This document shows positions 1 to 11,194 of a DNA stretch of 64,000 nt, piece after piece (within the stretch, counting starts at the first letter, position 1; every line of letters starts with the position of its first letter). Source of the stretch: Calliopsis andreniformis (lineage: Eukaryota; Arthropoda; Insecta; Hymenoptera; Andrenidae); NCBI RefSeq assembly GCF_051401765.1, contig NW_027480569.1, positions 434,001 through 498,000 on the forward strand, read 5' to 3'. The position numbers and the translations under genes were made by a program. Below the pieces are notes generated by a model, which worked only from the letters and a program-made list of their open reading frames with translations, was not told the origin of the DNA and did no database searches.

Positions 1-688
1 ATTGTAGATTGAGTATTGATGCCTGAGGATTGAGGATTGAGGAATGAGGATTGAGGATTGAGGATTGAAGGTTGAGTATTGAGGATTGAAGATTGAGGAT
101 TCAAGATTGAGTATTGATGATTGAATATTGAGGATTGAGGATTGAGGATTGAGGATTGAGGATTGGGTATTGAGGATTGAGTAATGAGGATTGAGGATTG
201 AGGTTTGAGTATTGGGGATTGCAGATTGAGTATTGGCGATTGAAGATTGAGGATTGAGGATTGAGGATTGAGGAATGAGGATCGAAGATTGAGTATTGAG
301 GATTGAAGATTGAGGATAGAGGATTGAGTACTGAGGGTGGAGGATGAGGGCTGAGGGTTGAAGATTGAGGATTGAGAAATGAGGATTGAGGATTGAGGAT
401 TGAAATTGAGGATTGGGTATTGAGGATTGAAGAATGAGGATTGAGGAATTAGGATTGAGGATTGAGGATTGAGGATTGAAGATTGAGGATTGGGAATTGA
501 TGATTGAAGAATGAGGATTGAGGATTGAGGATTGGGGATTGAGGATTGAAGATTAGTGTTGAGGATTGAAGATTGAGGATTGAGGATTGAGGATTGAGGA
601 TTGAGGATTGAAGATTGGGTATTGAGGATTGAAGATTGAGGATTGAGTATTGATGATTGAATATTGAGGATTGAGGATTGAGGTTTGA
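1..688 (+). repeat. Satellite block A, copy 1
   Basis: This stretch of heptad satellite carries a fixed order of variant units that recurs downstream. Landmarks are GGATTCAAGATTG near 99, GGGATTGCAG near 217, a CTGAGGATGGAGG-like word near 330, a GGGTATT cluster and ATTAGTGTT at 552. The same order lies 2699 bases downstream and again at shifts of 24018 and 26847, inside the 2.83 kb pair. Correspondence ends near 688, where this copy reads GATGATGACTG and the next reads GACGAGGACTG. No gene is visible. Confidence 0.85.
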
Positions 689-1535
689 GGATTGAGGATG
701 ATGACTGAGGGTTGAGGATTGAGGTTTGAGGAACGAGGATTGAGGATTGAGGATTGAGGACTAAGGATTGACGACTGAGAATTGAGGATTGAGGATTGAT
801 GATTGAAGATTGAGTATTGAGGATTGAATATTGCGGATTGAGGATTGAGGATTGAGGATTGAGGATTGAGGATTGAGGATTGAAGATTGAGTATTGAGTA
901 TTGAAGGTTGAGGATTGTGGATTGAGGATTAAGGATTGAGGATTGAATATTGTAGATTGAGTATCGATGCCTGAGGATTGAGGATTGATGATTGAATATT
1001 GAGGATTGAGGATTGAGGTTTGAGGATTGAGGATGAAGACTGAGGGTTGAGGATTGAGGTTTGAGGAACGAGGATTGAGGATTGAGGATTGAGGACTAAG
1101 GATTGTCGATTGAGTATTGAAGATTGAGGATTGATGACTGAGGATTGACGACTGAGAATTGAGGATTGAGGATTGATGATTGAAGATTGAGTATTGAGGA
1201 TTGAATATTGCGGATTGAGGATTGAGGATTGAGGATTGAGGATTGAAGATTGAGTATTGAGGATTGAAGATTGAGGATTGAGTATTGAGGATTGAGGATT
1301 CAGGGTTGAAGATTGAGGATTGAGGATTGAGGATTGAGGATTGAGGATTGAGGATTGGGTGTTTAGTATTGAAGAATGAGGATTGAGGATTGAGGTTTGA
1401 GGATTGAGGATTGAAGATTGAGTATTGATGATTGAATATTGAGGGTTGAGGATTGAGGTTTGAGGATTGAGGACGAGGACTGACGGTAGAGGATTTAGGT
1501 TTGAGGATTGAGGATTGAGGAACAAGGATTGAGGA

Positions 1536-1572
1536 TGAGTGCTAAGGGTCGGGGATTGGGGTTCGACGACTG
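1536..1572 (+). repeat. 37-base CpG module, subtype 2 (first copy)
   Basis: A 37-base word beginning TGAGTGCTAAGGGTCGGGG and ending TTCGACGACTG departs from the heptad pattern and carries three CpG sites. It aligns base for base, without gaps, to subtype 1. Further copies start at 3460, 11721, 16630, 42943, 46597 (GGTTCGGGG variant), 50872, 59249 and 63541. From 42943 on, the middle reads GATGCTCGAC where earlier copies read GGGGTTCGAC or GAGGTTCGAC. It is a good landmark for following large copies because it is rare and invariant in length. Any function is unknown. Confidence 0.9.
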
Positions 1573-2386
1573 AGGACTGAGGATTGAGGATTGAGAATTG
1601 AGGATTGATGTTTGAGGATTGAAGATTGAGTATTGAGGATTGAAGATTGAGGATTGAGTATTGAGGATTGAGGATTCAGGTTTGAAGATTGAGGATTGAG
1701 GATTGAGGATTGAGGATTGAGGATTGAGGATTGGGTGTTTAGTATTGAAGAATGAGGATTGAGGATTGAGGTTTGAGGATTGAGGATTGAAGATTGAGTA
1801 TTGATGATTGAATATTGGGGGTTGATGATTGAGGTTTGAGGATTGAGGATGAAGACTGAGGGTTGAGGATTGAGGTTTGAGGAACGAGGATCGAGGATTG
1901 AGGATTGAGGACTAAGGATTGACGATTGAGAATTGAAGATTGTGGATTGATGACTGAGGATTGACGACTGAGAATTGAGGATTGAGGATTGATGATTGAA
2001 GATTGAGTATTGAGGATTGAATATTGAGGATTGAGGATTGAGGATTGAGGATTGAGGCTTGAGGATTGAGGATTGAAGATTGAGTATTGAGTATTGAAGG
2101 TTGAGGATTGTGGATTGAGGATTAAGGATTGTGGATTGAATATTGTAGATTGAGTATTGATGCCTGAGGATTGAGGATTGAGTATTGTGGATTGAGAATT
2201 GATGATTGAATATTTTGGATTGAGGATTGAGGATTGAGGATTGAGGATTGAGGATTGAGGATTGAAGATTGAGTATTGCTGATTGAATATTGAGGATTGG
2301 GGATTGAGGTTTGAGGATTGTGGACGAGGACTGACGGTAGAGGATTTAGGTTTGAGGATTGGGGATTGAGGACTGAGGATTGAGGA

Positions 2387-2423
2387 TGCGTGCTAAGCGT
2401 CGGGGATTGAGATTCGACGACTG
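2387..2423 (+). repeat. 37-base CpG module, subtype 1 with inverted repeat (first copy)
   Basis: The word begins TGCGTGCTAAGCGTCGGGG and ends ATTCGACGACTG. It has five CpG sites in 37 bases, far above the surroundings. It contains an inverted repeat, CGTCG at 2398-2402 and CGACG at 2415-2419, with a 12-base loop, and a direct repeat GCGT-GCTAA-GCGT. Other copies start at 8180, 12572, 12962, 17481, 17871, 25331, 28160, 36759, 42727, 46381, 50656 (last part ATTTGACG), 51129, 53951, 59033, 59506 (ATATTCGACG), 62050, 63325 and 63805. It is usually preceded by GAGGACTGAGGATTGAGG and followed by AGGACTGAGG. Candidate roles are a protein-binding or methylation site, or merely a relic of the founding sequence; the sequence does not decide. 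Confidence 0.9.
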
Positions 2424-2699
2424 AGGACTGAGGATTGAGGATTGAGAATTGAGGATTGATATTTGAGGATTGAAGATTGAGGATTGGGTATTGAGGATTG
2501 AGGAATGAGGATTGAGGATTGAGGATTGAGGATTGAGAAATGAGGATTGAGGATTGAGGATTGAGGATTGAGGATTGAGGATTGAAGATTGAGTATTGAG
2601 TATTGAAGGTTGAGGATTGTGGATTGAGGATTAAGGATTGTGGATTGAATATTGTAGATTGAGTATTGATGCCTGAGTATTGAGGATTGAGGATTGTGG

Positions 2700-3387
2700 A
2701 TTGAATATTGTAGATTGAGTATTGATGCCTGAGGATTGAGGATTGAGGATTGAGGATTGAGGATTGAAGGTTGAGTATTGAGGATTGAAGATTGAGGATT
2801 CAAGATTGAGTATTGATGATTGAATATTGAGGATTGAGGATTGAGGATTGAGGATTGAGGATTGGGTATTGAGGATTGAGTAATGAGGATTGAGGATTGA
2901 GGTTTGAGTATTGGGGATTGCAGATTGAGTATTGGCGTTTGAAGATTGAGGATTGAGGATTGAGGATTGAGGAATGAGGATCGAAGATTGAGTATTGAGG
3001 ATTGAAGATTGAGGATAGAGGATTGAGTACTGAGGATGGAGGCTGAGGGCTGAGGGTTGAAGATTGAGGATTGAGAAATGAGGATTGAGGATTGAGGATT
3101 GAAATTGAGGATTGGGTATTGAGGATTGAAGAATGAGGATTGAGGAATTAGGATTGAGGATTAAGGATTGAGGATTGAAGATTGAGGATTGGGTATTGAG
3201 GATTGAAGAATGAGGATTGAGGATTGAGGATTGGGGATTGAGGATTGAAGATTAGTGTTGAGGATTGAAGATTGAGGATTGAGGATTGAGGATTGAGGAT
3301 TGAGGATTGAAGATTGGGTATTGAGGATTGAAGATTGAGGATTGAGTATTGATGATTGAATATTGAGGATTGAGGATTGAGGTTTGA
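2700..3387 (+). repeat. Satellite block A, copy 2
   Basis: Copy of 1-688 at a shift of 2699 bases; ATTAGTGTT is at 3251, matching 552. Differences are scattered single bases, for example GGCGTTTGAAG near 2936 where copy 1 has GGCGATTGAAG, and GGGTATT for GGGAATT near 3190. Its 3' part (3.1-3.5 kb) also matches 11.4-11.75 kb and 16.3-16.65 kb (shift 8261 to the first), including the GACGAGGACTGACGG and subtype-2 module that follow. Satellite only. Confidence 0.85.
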
Positions 3388-3599
3388 GCATTGAGGACGA
3401 GGACTGACGGTAGAGGATTTAGGTTTGAGGATTGAGGATTGAGGAACAAGGATTGAGGATGAGTGCTAAGGGTCGGGGATTGAGGTTCGACGACTGAGGA
3501 TTGAGGATTGAAGATTGAGTGTTGAGGATTGAAAATTGAGGATTGAGGATTGAAGATTGAGGATTGAGTATTGAGGATTCAGGGTTGAAGACTGAGGAT

Positions 3600-5415
3600 T
3601 GAGGATTGAGGATTGAGGATTGAGGATTGAGGATTGAGGATTGAAGATTGAATATTTATGATTGAATATTGAGGACTGAGGATTGAGGGTTGTGGATTGA
3701 GGACGAGGACTGAGGGTTGAATATTGATGTTTGAGGTCTGAGGATTAAGGATTGAGGATTGAGAATTGAGGATTGAGGATTGAGGATTGAAGATTAAGGA
3801 TTGGGTATTTAGGATTGAAGAATGTGGATTGAGGATTGAGGTTTGAGGATTGGGGATTGAAGATTGAGTATTGATGATTGAATATTGAGGATTGAGGATT
3901 GAGGTTTGAGGATTGAGGATGAAGACTGAGGGTTGAGGATTGAGGTTTGAGGAACGATGATTGAGGATTGAGGATTGAGGACTAAGGATTCACGATTGAG
4001 TATTGAAGATTGAGGATTGATGACTGAGGATTGACGACTGAGAATTGAGGATTGAGGATTGATGATTGAAGATTGAGTATTGAGGATTGAATATTGCGGA
4101 TTGAGGATTGAGGATTGAGGATTGAGGATTGAGGATTGAGGATTGAGGATTGAGGATTGAGGATTGAGGATTGAGGATTGAGGATTGAAGATTGAGTATT
4201 GATGATTGAATATTGAGGATTGAGGATTGAGGATTGAGGATTGAATATTGAGTATTGAGGATTGAAGATTGAAGATTGAGTATTGAGGATTGAGGATTCA
4301 GGGTTGAAGATTGAGGATTGAGGATTGAGGATTGAGGATTGAGGATTGAGGATTGGGTGTTTAGTATTGAAGAATGAGGATTGAGGATTGAGGTTTGAGG
4401 ATTGAGGATTGAAGATTGAGTATTGATGATTGAATATTGAGGGTTGAGGATTGAGGTTTGAGGATTGAGGATGAAGACTGAGGGTTGAGGATTGAGGTTT
4501 GAGGAACGAGGATCGAGGATTGAGGAATGAGGACTAAGGATTGACGATTGAGTATTGAAGATTGAGGATTGATGACTGAGGATTGACGACCGAGAATTGA
4601 GGATTGAGGATTGATGATTGAAGATTGAGTATTGGGGATTGAATATTGAGGATTGAGGATTGAGGATTGAGGATTGAGAATTGAGGATTGAGGATTGAAG
4701 ATTGAGTATTGAGTATTGAAGGTTGAGGATTGTGGATTGAGGATTAAGGGTTGTGGATTGAATATTGTAGATTGAGTATTGATGCCTGAGGATTGAGGAT
4801 TGAGGATTGTGGATTGAATATTGTAGATTGAGTATTGATGCCTGAGGATTGAGGATTAAGGATTGAGGATTGAGGATTGAGGATTGAAGGTTGAGTATTG
4901 AGGATTGAAGATTGAGTATTCAAGATTGAGTATTGATGATTGAATATTGAGGATCGAGGATTGAGGATTGAGGATTGAGGATTGGGTATTGAGGATTGAG
5001 TAATGAGGATTGAGGATTGAGGTTGAGTATTGGGGATTGCAGATTGAGTATTGGCGATTGAAGATTGAGGATTGAGGATTGAGGATTGAGGAATGACGAT
5101 CGAAGATTGAGTATTGAGGATTGAAGATTGAGGATAGAGGATTGAGTACTGAGGATGCAGGACGAGGGCTGAGGGTTGAAGATTGAGGATTGAGAAATGA
5201 GGGTTGAGGATTGAGGATTGAAATTGAGGATTGGGTATTGAGGATTGAAGAATGAGGATTGAGGAATTAGGATTGAGGATTGAGGATTGAGGATTGAAGA
5301 TTGAGGATTGGGTATTGAGGATTGAAGAATGAGGATTGAGGATTGAGGATTGGGGATTGAGGATTGAAGATTAGTGTTGAGGATTGAAGATTGAGGATTG
5401 AGGTTTGAGGATTGA
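3600..5415 (+). repeat. Satellite block H, copy 1
   Basis: This 1.8 kb order of variants recurs at 14303-16055 (shift 10703) and at 19212-21027 (shift 15612). Matching landmarks are AATATTTATG at 3651 and 14354, GATTAAGGGTTG at 4742, 15445 and 20354, and GATGCCTGAG at 4781, 15484 and 20393. Beyond 5352 the match continues only with the third copy (TGGGGATTGAGG leading into ATTAGTGTT). The 3388-3600 interval before it is satellite containing a subtype-2 CpG module at 3460. No gene is visible. Confidence 0.85.
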
Positions 5416-7000
5416 GGATTGAGTATTGAGGATTGAGGATTCAGGGTTGAAAATTGAGGATTGAGGATCGAGGATTGAGGATTGAGGATTGAGGATTGAA
5501 GATTGAATATTGATGATTGAATATTGAGGACTGAGGATTGAGGGTTGTGGATTGAGGACGAGGGCTGAGGGTTGAATATTGATGTTTGAGGTCTGAGTAT
5601 TAAGGATTGAGGATTGAGAATTGAGGATTGAGGATTGAGGATTGAAGATTGAGGATTGGGTATTTAGGATTGAAGAATGAGGATTGAGGATTGAGGTTTG
5701 AGGATTGAGGATTGATGATTGAGTATTGTCGATTGAATATTGAGGATTGAGGATTGAGGTTTGAGGATTGAGGACGAGGACTGACGGTTGAGGATTGAGG
5801 TTAGAGGATTGAGGATTGGGGATTGAGGACTGAGGATTGAGGATTGAGGATTGAGGATTGAGCATTGAGGATAGAAGATTGATGACTGGGGATTGAGGAT
5901 TGAATATTGAGGATTAACGATTGAAGATTGGGGATTGAGGATCTAGGATCGGAGATTGATTATTGAGGATTGAAGATTGAGGATTGACGATTGAGGATTG
6001 AGAATTGAGAATTGAGGATGAGGACTGAGGGTTGAGGATTGAGGTTTGAGGAATGAGGATTGATGGTTGAGGATTGAGGATTGAGGATTGAGGATTGAGG
6101 ATTGAGGATTGAGTATTGAAGATTGAGTATTGATACCTGAGGATTGAGGATTGAGGATTGAGGATTGAGGATTGAGGATTGAAGATTGAGTGTTGGGGAT
6201 TGAAGATTGAGGATTGAGGATTGAGGATTGGGGATGGAGAATGAGGACTGACGGTTGAGGATTGAGGTTTGAGGATTGAAGATTGAGGACTGAGGACTGA
6301 GGATTGAGGATTGAGGATTGAGCATTGAGGATTGAAGATTGAGTACTGGGGATTCGGGATTGCAGATTGAGGACTAAGGATTGAAGATTGAGTATTGAGG
6401 ATTGAAGATAGAGGATTGAGTATTGAGGATTGAGGATTCAGGGTTGAAAATTGAGGATTGAGGATTGAGGATTGAGGATTGAGGTTTGAGGATTGAGGAT
6501 TGAAGATTGAGTATTGATGATTGAATATTGAGGATTGATGATTGAGGTTTGAGGATTGAGGACGAGGACTGACGGTTGAGGATTGAGGTTTGAGGATTAA
6601 GGATTGGGGATTGAGGACTGAGGATTCAGGATTGAGGATTGAGCATTGAGGATTGAAGATTGATGACTGGGGATTGAGGATTGAAGATTGAGGATTAACG
6701 ATTGAAGGTTGGGGATTGAGGACCTAGGATCGGAGATTGATTATTGAGGATTGAAGATTGAGGATTGAGGATTGAGGATTGAGAATTGAGAATTGAGGAT
6801 GAGGACTGAGGGTTGCGGATTGAGGTTTGAGGAATGAGGATTGATGGTTGAGGATTGAGGATTGAGGATTGAGGATTGAGGATTGAAGATTGAGGATAGA
6901 GGATTGAGTACTGAGGATGGAGGATGAGGGCTGAGGGTTGAGGATTGAGGATTGAGAAATGAGGATTGAGGATTGAGGATTGAAATTGAGGATTGGGTAT
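5370..7000 (+). repeat. Satellite block B, copy 1
   Basis: Begins at ATTAGTGTT (5370). Landmarks are GTCGATTGAATATTG near 5728, GATCTAGGATCGGAG near 5940, GAGTACTGGGG near 6341 and GACCTAGGATCGGAG near 6721. The order recurs at 21442-23110; the shift is 16072 at the left edge, 16114 after a 42-base (six-unit) gap, and 16121 by the second CGGAG word. A part (5.70-6.35 kb) also recurs at 9.93-10.60 kb. The match to the second copy ends near 7000 against 23120, where one continues GGGTATTGAGG and the other GGGTATTTAGG. Satellite only. Confidence 0.85.
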
Positions 7001-9930
7001 TGAGGATTGAAGAATGAGGATTGAGGAATAAGGATTGAGGATTGAGGATTGAGGATTGAAGATTGAGGATTGGGTATTGAGGATTGAAGAATAAGGATTG
7101 AGGATTGAGGATTGAGGATTGAGGATTGAAGATTGAGTGTTGAGGATTGAAAATTGAGGATTGAGGATTGACGATTGAGGATTGAGGATTGAAGATTGAG
7201 TATTGAGGATTGAAGATGGAGGATTGGGTATTGAGGATTGAGGATTCAGGGTTGAAGATTGAGGATTGAGGATTGGGGATTGAGGATTGAGGATTGAGGA
7301 TTGAAGATTGAATATTTATGATTGAATATTGGGGACTGAGGATTGAGGGTTGTGGATTGAGGACGAGGACTGGGGGTTGAATATTGATGTTTGAGGTCTG
7401 AGGATTAAGGATTGAGGATTGAGAATTGAGAATTGAGGATTAAGGATTGAAGATTAAGGATTGGATATTTAGGATTGAAGAATGAGGATTGAGGATTGAG
7501 GTTTGAGGATTGGGGATTGAAGATTGAGTATTGATGATTGAATATTGAGGATTGAGGATTGAGGTTTGAGGATTGAGGATGAAGTCCGAGGGTTGAGGAT
7601 TGAGGTTTGAGGAACGAGGATTGAGGATTGAGGATTGAGGACTAAGGATTGACGATTGAGTATTGAAGATTGAGGATTGATGACAGAGGATTGACGACTG
7701 AGAATTGAGGATTGAGGATTGATGATTGAAGATTGAGTATTGAGGATTGAATATTGCGGATTGAGGATTGAGGATTGAGGATTGAGGATTGAGGATTGAG
7801 GATTGAAGATTGAGTATTGAGTATTGAAGGTTGAGGATTGTGGATTGAGGATTAAGGATTGAGGATTGAATATTGTAGATTGAGTATTGATGCCTGAGGA
7901 TTGAGGATTGAGGATTGAGGATTGAGGATTGAGGATGGAAGATTGAGTATTGAGGATTGAAGATTGAGGGTTGAAGATTGAGTATTGATGATTGAATATT
8001 GAGGATTGAGGATTGAGGATTGAGGATTGAGGATTGAGAATTGAGGATTGAGGATTGAAGATTGAGTATTGCTGATTGAATATTGAGGATTGGGGATTGA
8101 GGTTTGAGGATTGAGGACGAGGACTGACGGTAGAGGATTTAGGTTTGAGGGTTGAGGATTGAGGACTGAGGATTGAGGATGCGTGCTAAGCGTCGGGGAT
8201 TGAGATTCGACGACTGAGGACTGAGGATTGAGGATTGAGAATTGAGGATTGATGTTTGAGGATTGAAGATTGAGGATTGGGTATTGAGGATTGAGGAATG
8301 AGGATTGAGGATTGAGGATTGAGGATTGAGAAATGAGGATTGAGGATTGAGGATTGAAATTGAGGATTGGGTATTGAGGATTGAAGAATGAGGATTGAGG
8401 AATTAGGATTGAGGATTGAGGATTGAGGATTGAAGATTGAGGATTGGGTGTTGAGGATTGAAGAATGAGGATTGAGGATTGAGGATTGAGGATTGAGGAT
8501 TGAAGATTGAGTGTTGAGGATTGAAAATTGAGGATTGAGGATTGACGATTGAGGATTGAGGATTGAAGATAGAGTATTGAGGATTGAAGATGGAGGATTG
8601 AGTATTGAGGACTGAGGATTCAGGGTTGAAGATTGAGGATTGAGGATTGAGGATTGAGGATTGAGGATTGAGGATTGAAGATTGAATATTTATGATTGAA
8701 TATTGAGGACTGAGGATTGAGGGTTGTGGATTGAGGACGAGGACTGAGGGTTGAATATTGATGTTTGAGGTCTGAGGATTAAGGATTGAGGATTGAGAAT
8801 TGAGGATTGAGGATTAAGGAATGAAGATTAAGGATTGGGTGTTTAGGATTGAAGAGTGAGGATTGAGGATTGAGGTTTGAGGATTGGGGATTGAAGATTG
8901 AGTATTGATGATTGAATATTGAGGATTGAGGATTGAGGTTTGAGGATTGAGGATGAAGACTGAGGGTTGAGGATTGAGGTTTGAGGAACGAGGATTGAGG
9001 ATTGAGAATTGAGGACTAAGGATTGACGATTGAGTATTGAAGATTGAGGATTGATGACTGAGGATTGACGACTGAGGATTGAGGATTGAGGATTGATGAT
9101 TGAAGATTGAGTTGAGGATTGAATATTGCGGATTGAGGATTGAGGATTGAGGATTGAGGATTGAAGATTGAGTATTGAGGATTGAAGACTGAGGATTGAG
9201 TATTGAGGATTGAGGATTCAGGGTTGAAGATTGAGGATTGAGGATTGAGGATTGAGGATTGAGGATTGAGAATTGGGTGTTTAGTATTGAAGAATGAGGA
9301 TTGAGGATTGAGGTTTGAGGATTGAGGATTCAAGATTGAGTATTGATGATTGAATATTGAGGGTTGATGATTGAGGTTTGAGGATTGAGGTTGAAGACTG
9401 AGGGTTGAGGATTGAGGTTTGAGGAACGAGGATCGAGGATTGAGGATTGAGGACTAAGGATTGACGATTGAGAATTGAAGATTGTGGATTGATGACTGAG
9501 GATTGACGACTGAGAATTGAGGATTGAGGATTGATGATTGAAGATTGAGTATTGAGGATTGAATATTGAGGATTGAGGATTGAGGATTGAGGATTGAGGA
9601 TTGAGGATTGAGGATTGAAGATTGAGTATTGAGTATTGAAGGTTGAGGATTGTGGATTGAATATTGTAGATTGAGTATTGATGCCTGAGGATTGAGGATT
9701 GAGGATTGTGGATTGAATATTGTAGATTGAGTATTGATGCCTGAGGATTGAGGATTGAGGATTGAGGATTGAGGATTGAGGATTGAAGGTTGAGTATTGA
9801 GGATTGAAGATTGAGGATTCAAGATTGAGTATTGATGATTGAATATTGAGGATTGAAGATTGAGGATTGAGGATTGAGGATTGGGTATTGAGGATTGAGT
9901 AATGAGGATTGAGGATTGAGGTTTGAGGAT
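7001..9930 (+). repeat. Heptad satellite related to 13.1-13.9 and 23.1-24.2 kb
   Basis: Satellite without genes. The 8.85-9.85 kb part matches 23.13-24.15 and 25.96-26.98 kb at a shift of about 14.28 kb. All share a unit that lost two bases (GATTGAGTTGAGG, at 9109 and 23388) and the run-on word GAAGAGTGAGG (8851, 23131). Near 9660 this copy lacks 21 bases, three units containing GGATTAAGG, that the later copies keep. Part of 8.5-8.9 kb also parallels 13.2-13.6 kb at a shift of about 4.72 kb. One subtype-1 CpG module starts at 8180. Confidence 0.8.
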
Positions 9931-10600
9931 TGAGGATTGATGATTGAGTATTGTCGATTGAATATTGAGGATTGAGGATTGAGGTTTGAGGATTGAGGAC
10001 GAGGACTGACGGTTGAGGATTGAGGTTAGAGGATTGAGGATTGGGGATTGAGGACTGAGGATTGAGGATTGAGGATTGAGGATTGAGCATTGAGGATAGA
10101 AGATTGATGACTGGGGATTGAGGATTGAATATTGAGGATTAACGATTGAAGATTGGGGATTGAGGATCTAGGATCGGAGATTGATTATTGAGGATTGAAG
10201 ATTGAGGATTGACGATTGAGGATTGAGAATTGAGAATTGAGGATGAGGACTGAGGGTTGAGGATTGAGGTTTGAGGAATGAGGATTGATGGTTGAGGATT
10301 GAGGATTGAGGATTGAGGATTGAGGATTGAGGATTGAGGATTGAGGATTGAGTATTGAAGATTGAGTATTGATACCTGAGGATTGAGGATTGAGGATTGA
10401 GGATTGAGGATTGAGGATTGAGGATTGAAGATTGAGTATTGGGGATTGAAGATTGAGGATTGAGGATTGAGGATTGAGGATGGAGAATGAGGACTGACGG
10501 TTGAGGATTGAGGTTTGAGGATTGAAGATTGAGGACTGAGGACTGAGGATTGAGGATTGAGGATTGAGCATTGAGGATTGAAGATTGAGTACTGGGGATT
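9931..10600 (+). repeat. Partial copy of satellite block B
   Basis: Matches 5.70-6.35 kb at a shift of 4225 bases (TTGTCGATTG at 9951 against 5726; CGGAGATTG at 10176 against 5951). The shift grows to 4246 by the GAGTACTGGGG word, so three extra whole units lie between. This is a clear case of length change by whole heptads inside an otherwise conserved order. Satellite only. Confidence 0.8.
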
Positions 10601-11194
10601 CGGGATTGCAGATTGAGGATTAAGGATTGAAGATTGAGTATTGAGGATTGAAGATAGAGGATTGAGTATTGAGGATTGAGGATTCAGGGTTGAAAATTGA
10701 GGATTGAGGATTGAGGATTGAGGATTGAGGATTGAGGATTGAAGATTGAATATTGATGATTGAATATTGAGGACTGAGGATTGAGGGTTGTGGACTGAGG
10801 ACGAGGACTGAGGGTTGAATATTGATGTTTGAGGTCTGAGGATTAAGGATTGAGGATTGAGAATTGAGGATTGAGGGTTGAGGGTTGGAAATTGAGGATT
10901 GCGTATTTAGGATTGAAGAATGAGGATTGAGGATTGAGGTTTGAGGATTGAGGATTGAAGATTGAGTATTGGGGATTGAAGATTGAGGATTGAGGATTGA
11001 GGATTGAGGATTGAGGATTGAGGATTGAAGATTGAGTATTGAGGATTGAAGATTGAGGATTGAGTATTGAGGATTCAGGGTTGAAGACTGAGGATTGAGG
11101 ATTGAGGATTGAGGATTGAAGGTTGAGTATTGAGGATTGAAGATTGAGGATTCAAGATTGAGTATTGATGATTGAATATTGAGGATAGAGGATT
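10601..11194 (+). repeat. Heptad satellite linking blocks B and C
   Basis: Satellite only, with the familiar GAATATTGATGTTTGAGGTCTG word near 10818 and a GGTTGAGTATTGAGGATTG stretch near 11120. I could not assign it to a single long copy. It ends where the 4909-base pair begins. Confidence 0.75.

Larger units (their letters stand above)
689..2699 (+). repeat. Heptad satellite with a 376-base internal near-duplication
   Basis: Satellite only. A stretch at about 1240-1440, marked by GGGTGTTTAG at 1357, is repeated at about 1620-1820 with GGGTGTTTAG at 1733, a shift of 376 bases. The segment also holds one subtype-2 CpG module (1536-1572), one subtype-1 module (2387-2423), and two GAGGAACGAGGA words near 1073 and 1881. 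No gene is visible. The peptide-like - strand frame at 929-1525 is only the stop-free heptad. Confidence 0.8.

Noticed and set aside
2387..2423. CENP-B box in the CpG-rich module
   Set aside because: The known box needs TTCG, four bases, A, two bases, then CGGG. After TTCG the module has ACGACTGAGG, which lacks the A and the CGGG; the reverse strand does not fit either.
3651..3660. TATA-like word AATATTTATG, recurring (for example 8695, 13412, 14354, 28733, 37333)
   Set aside because: It is an ordinary AT-richer variant of the satellite (GAATATTTATGATTG), carried along with copied blocks, and no gene or transcript signal follows it.
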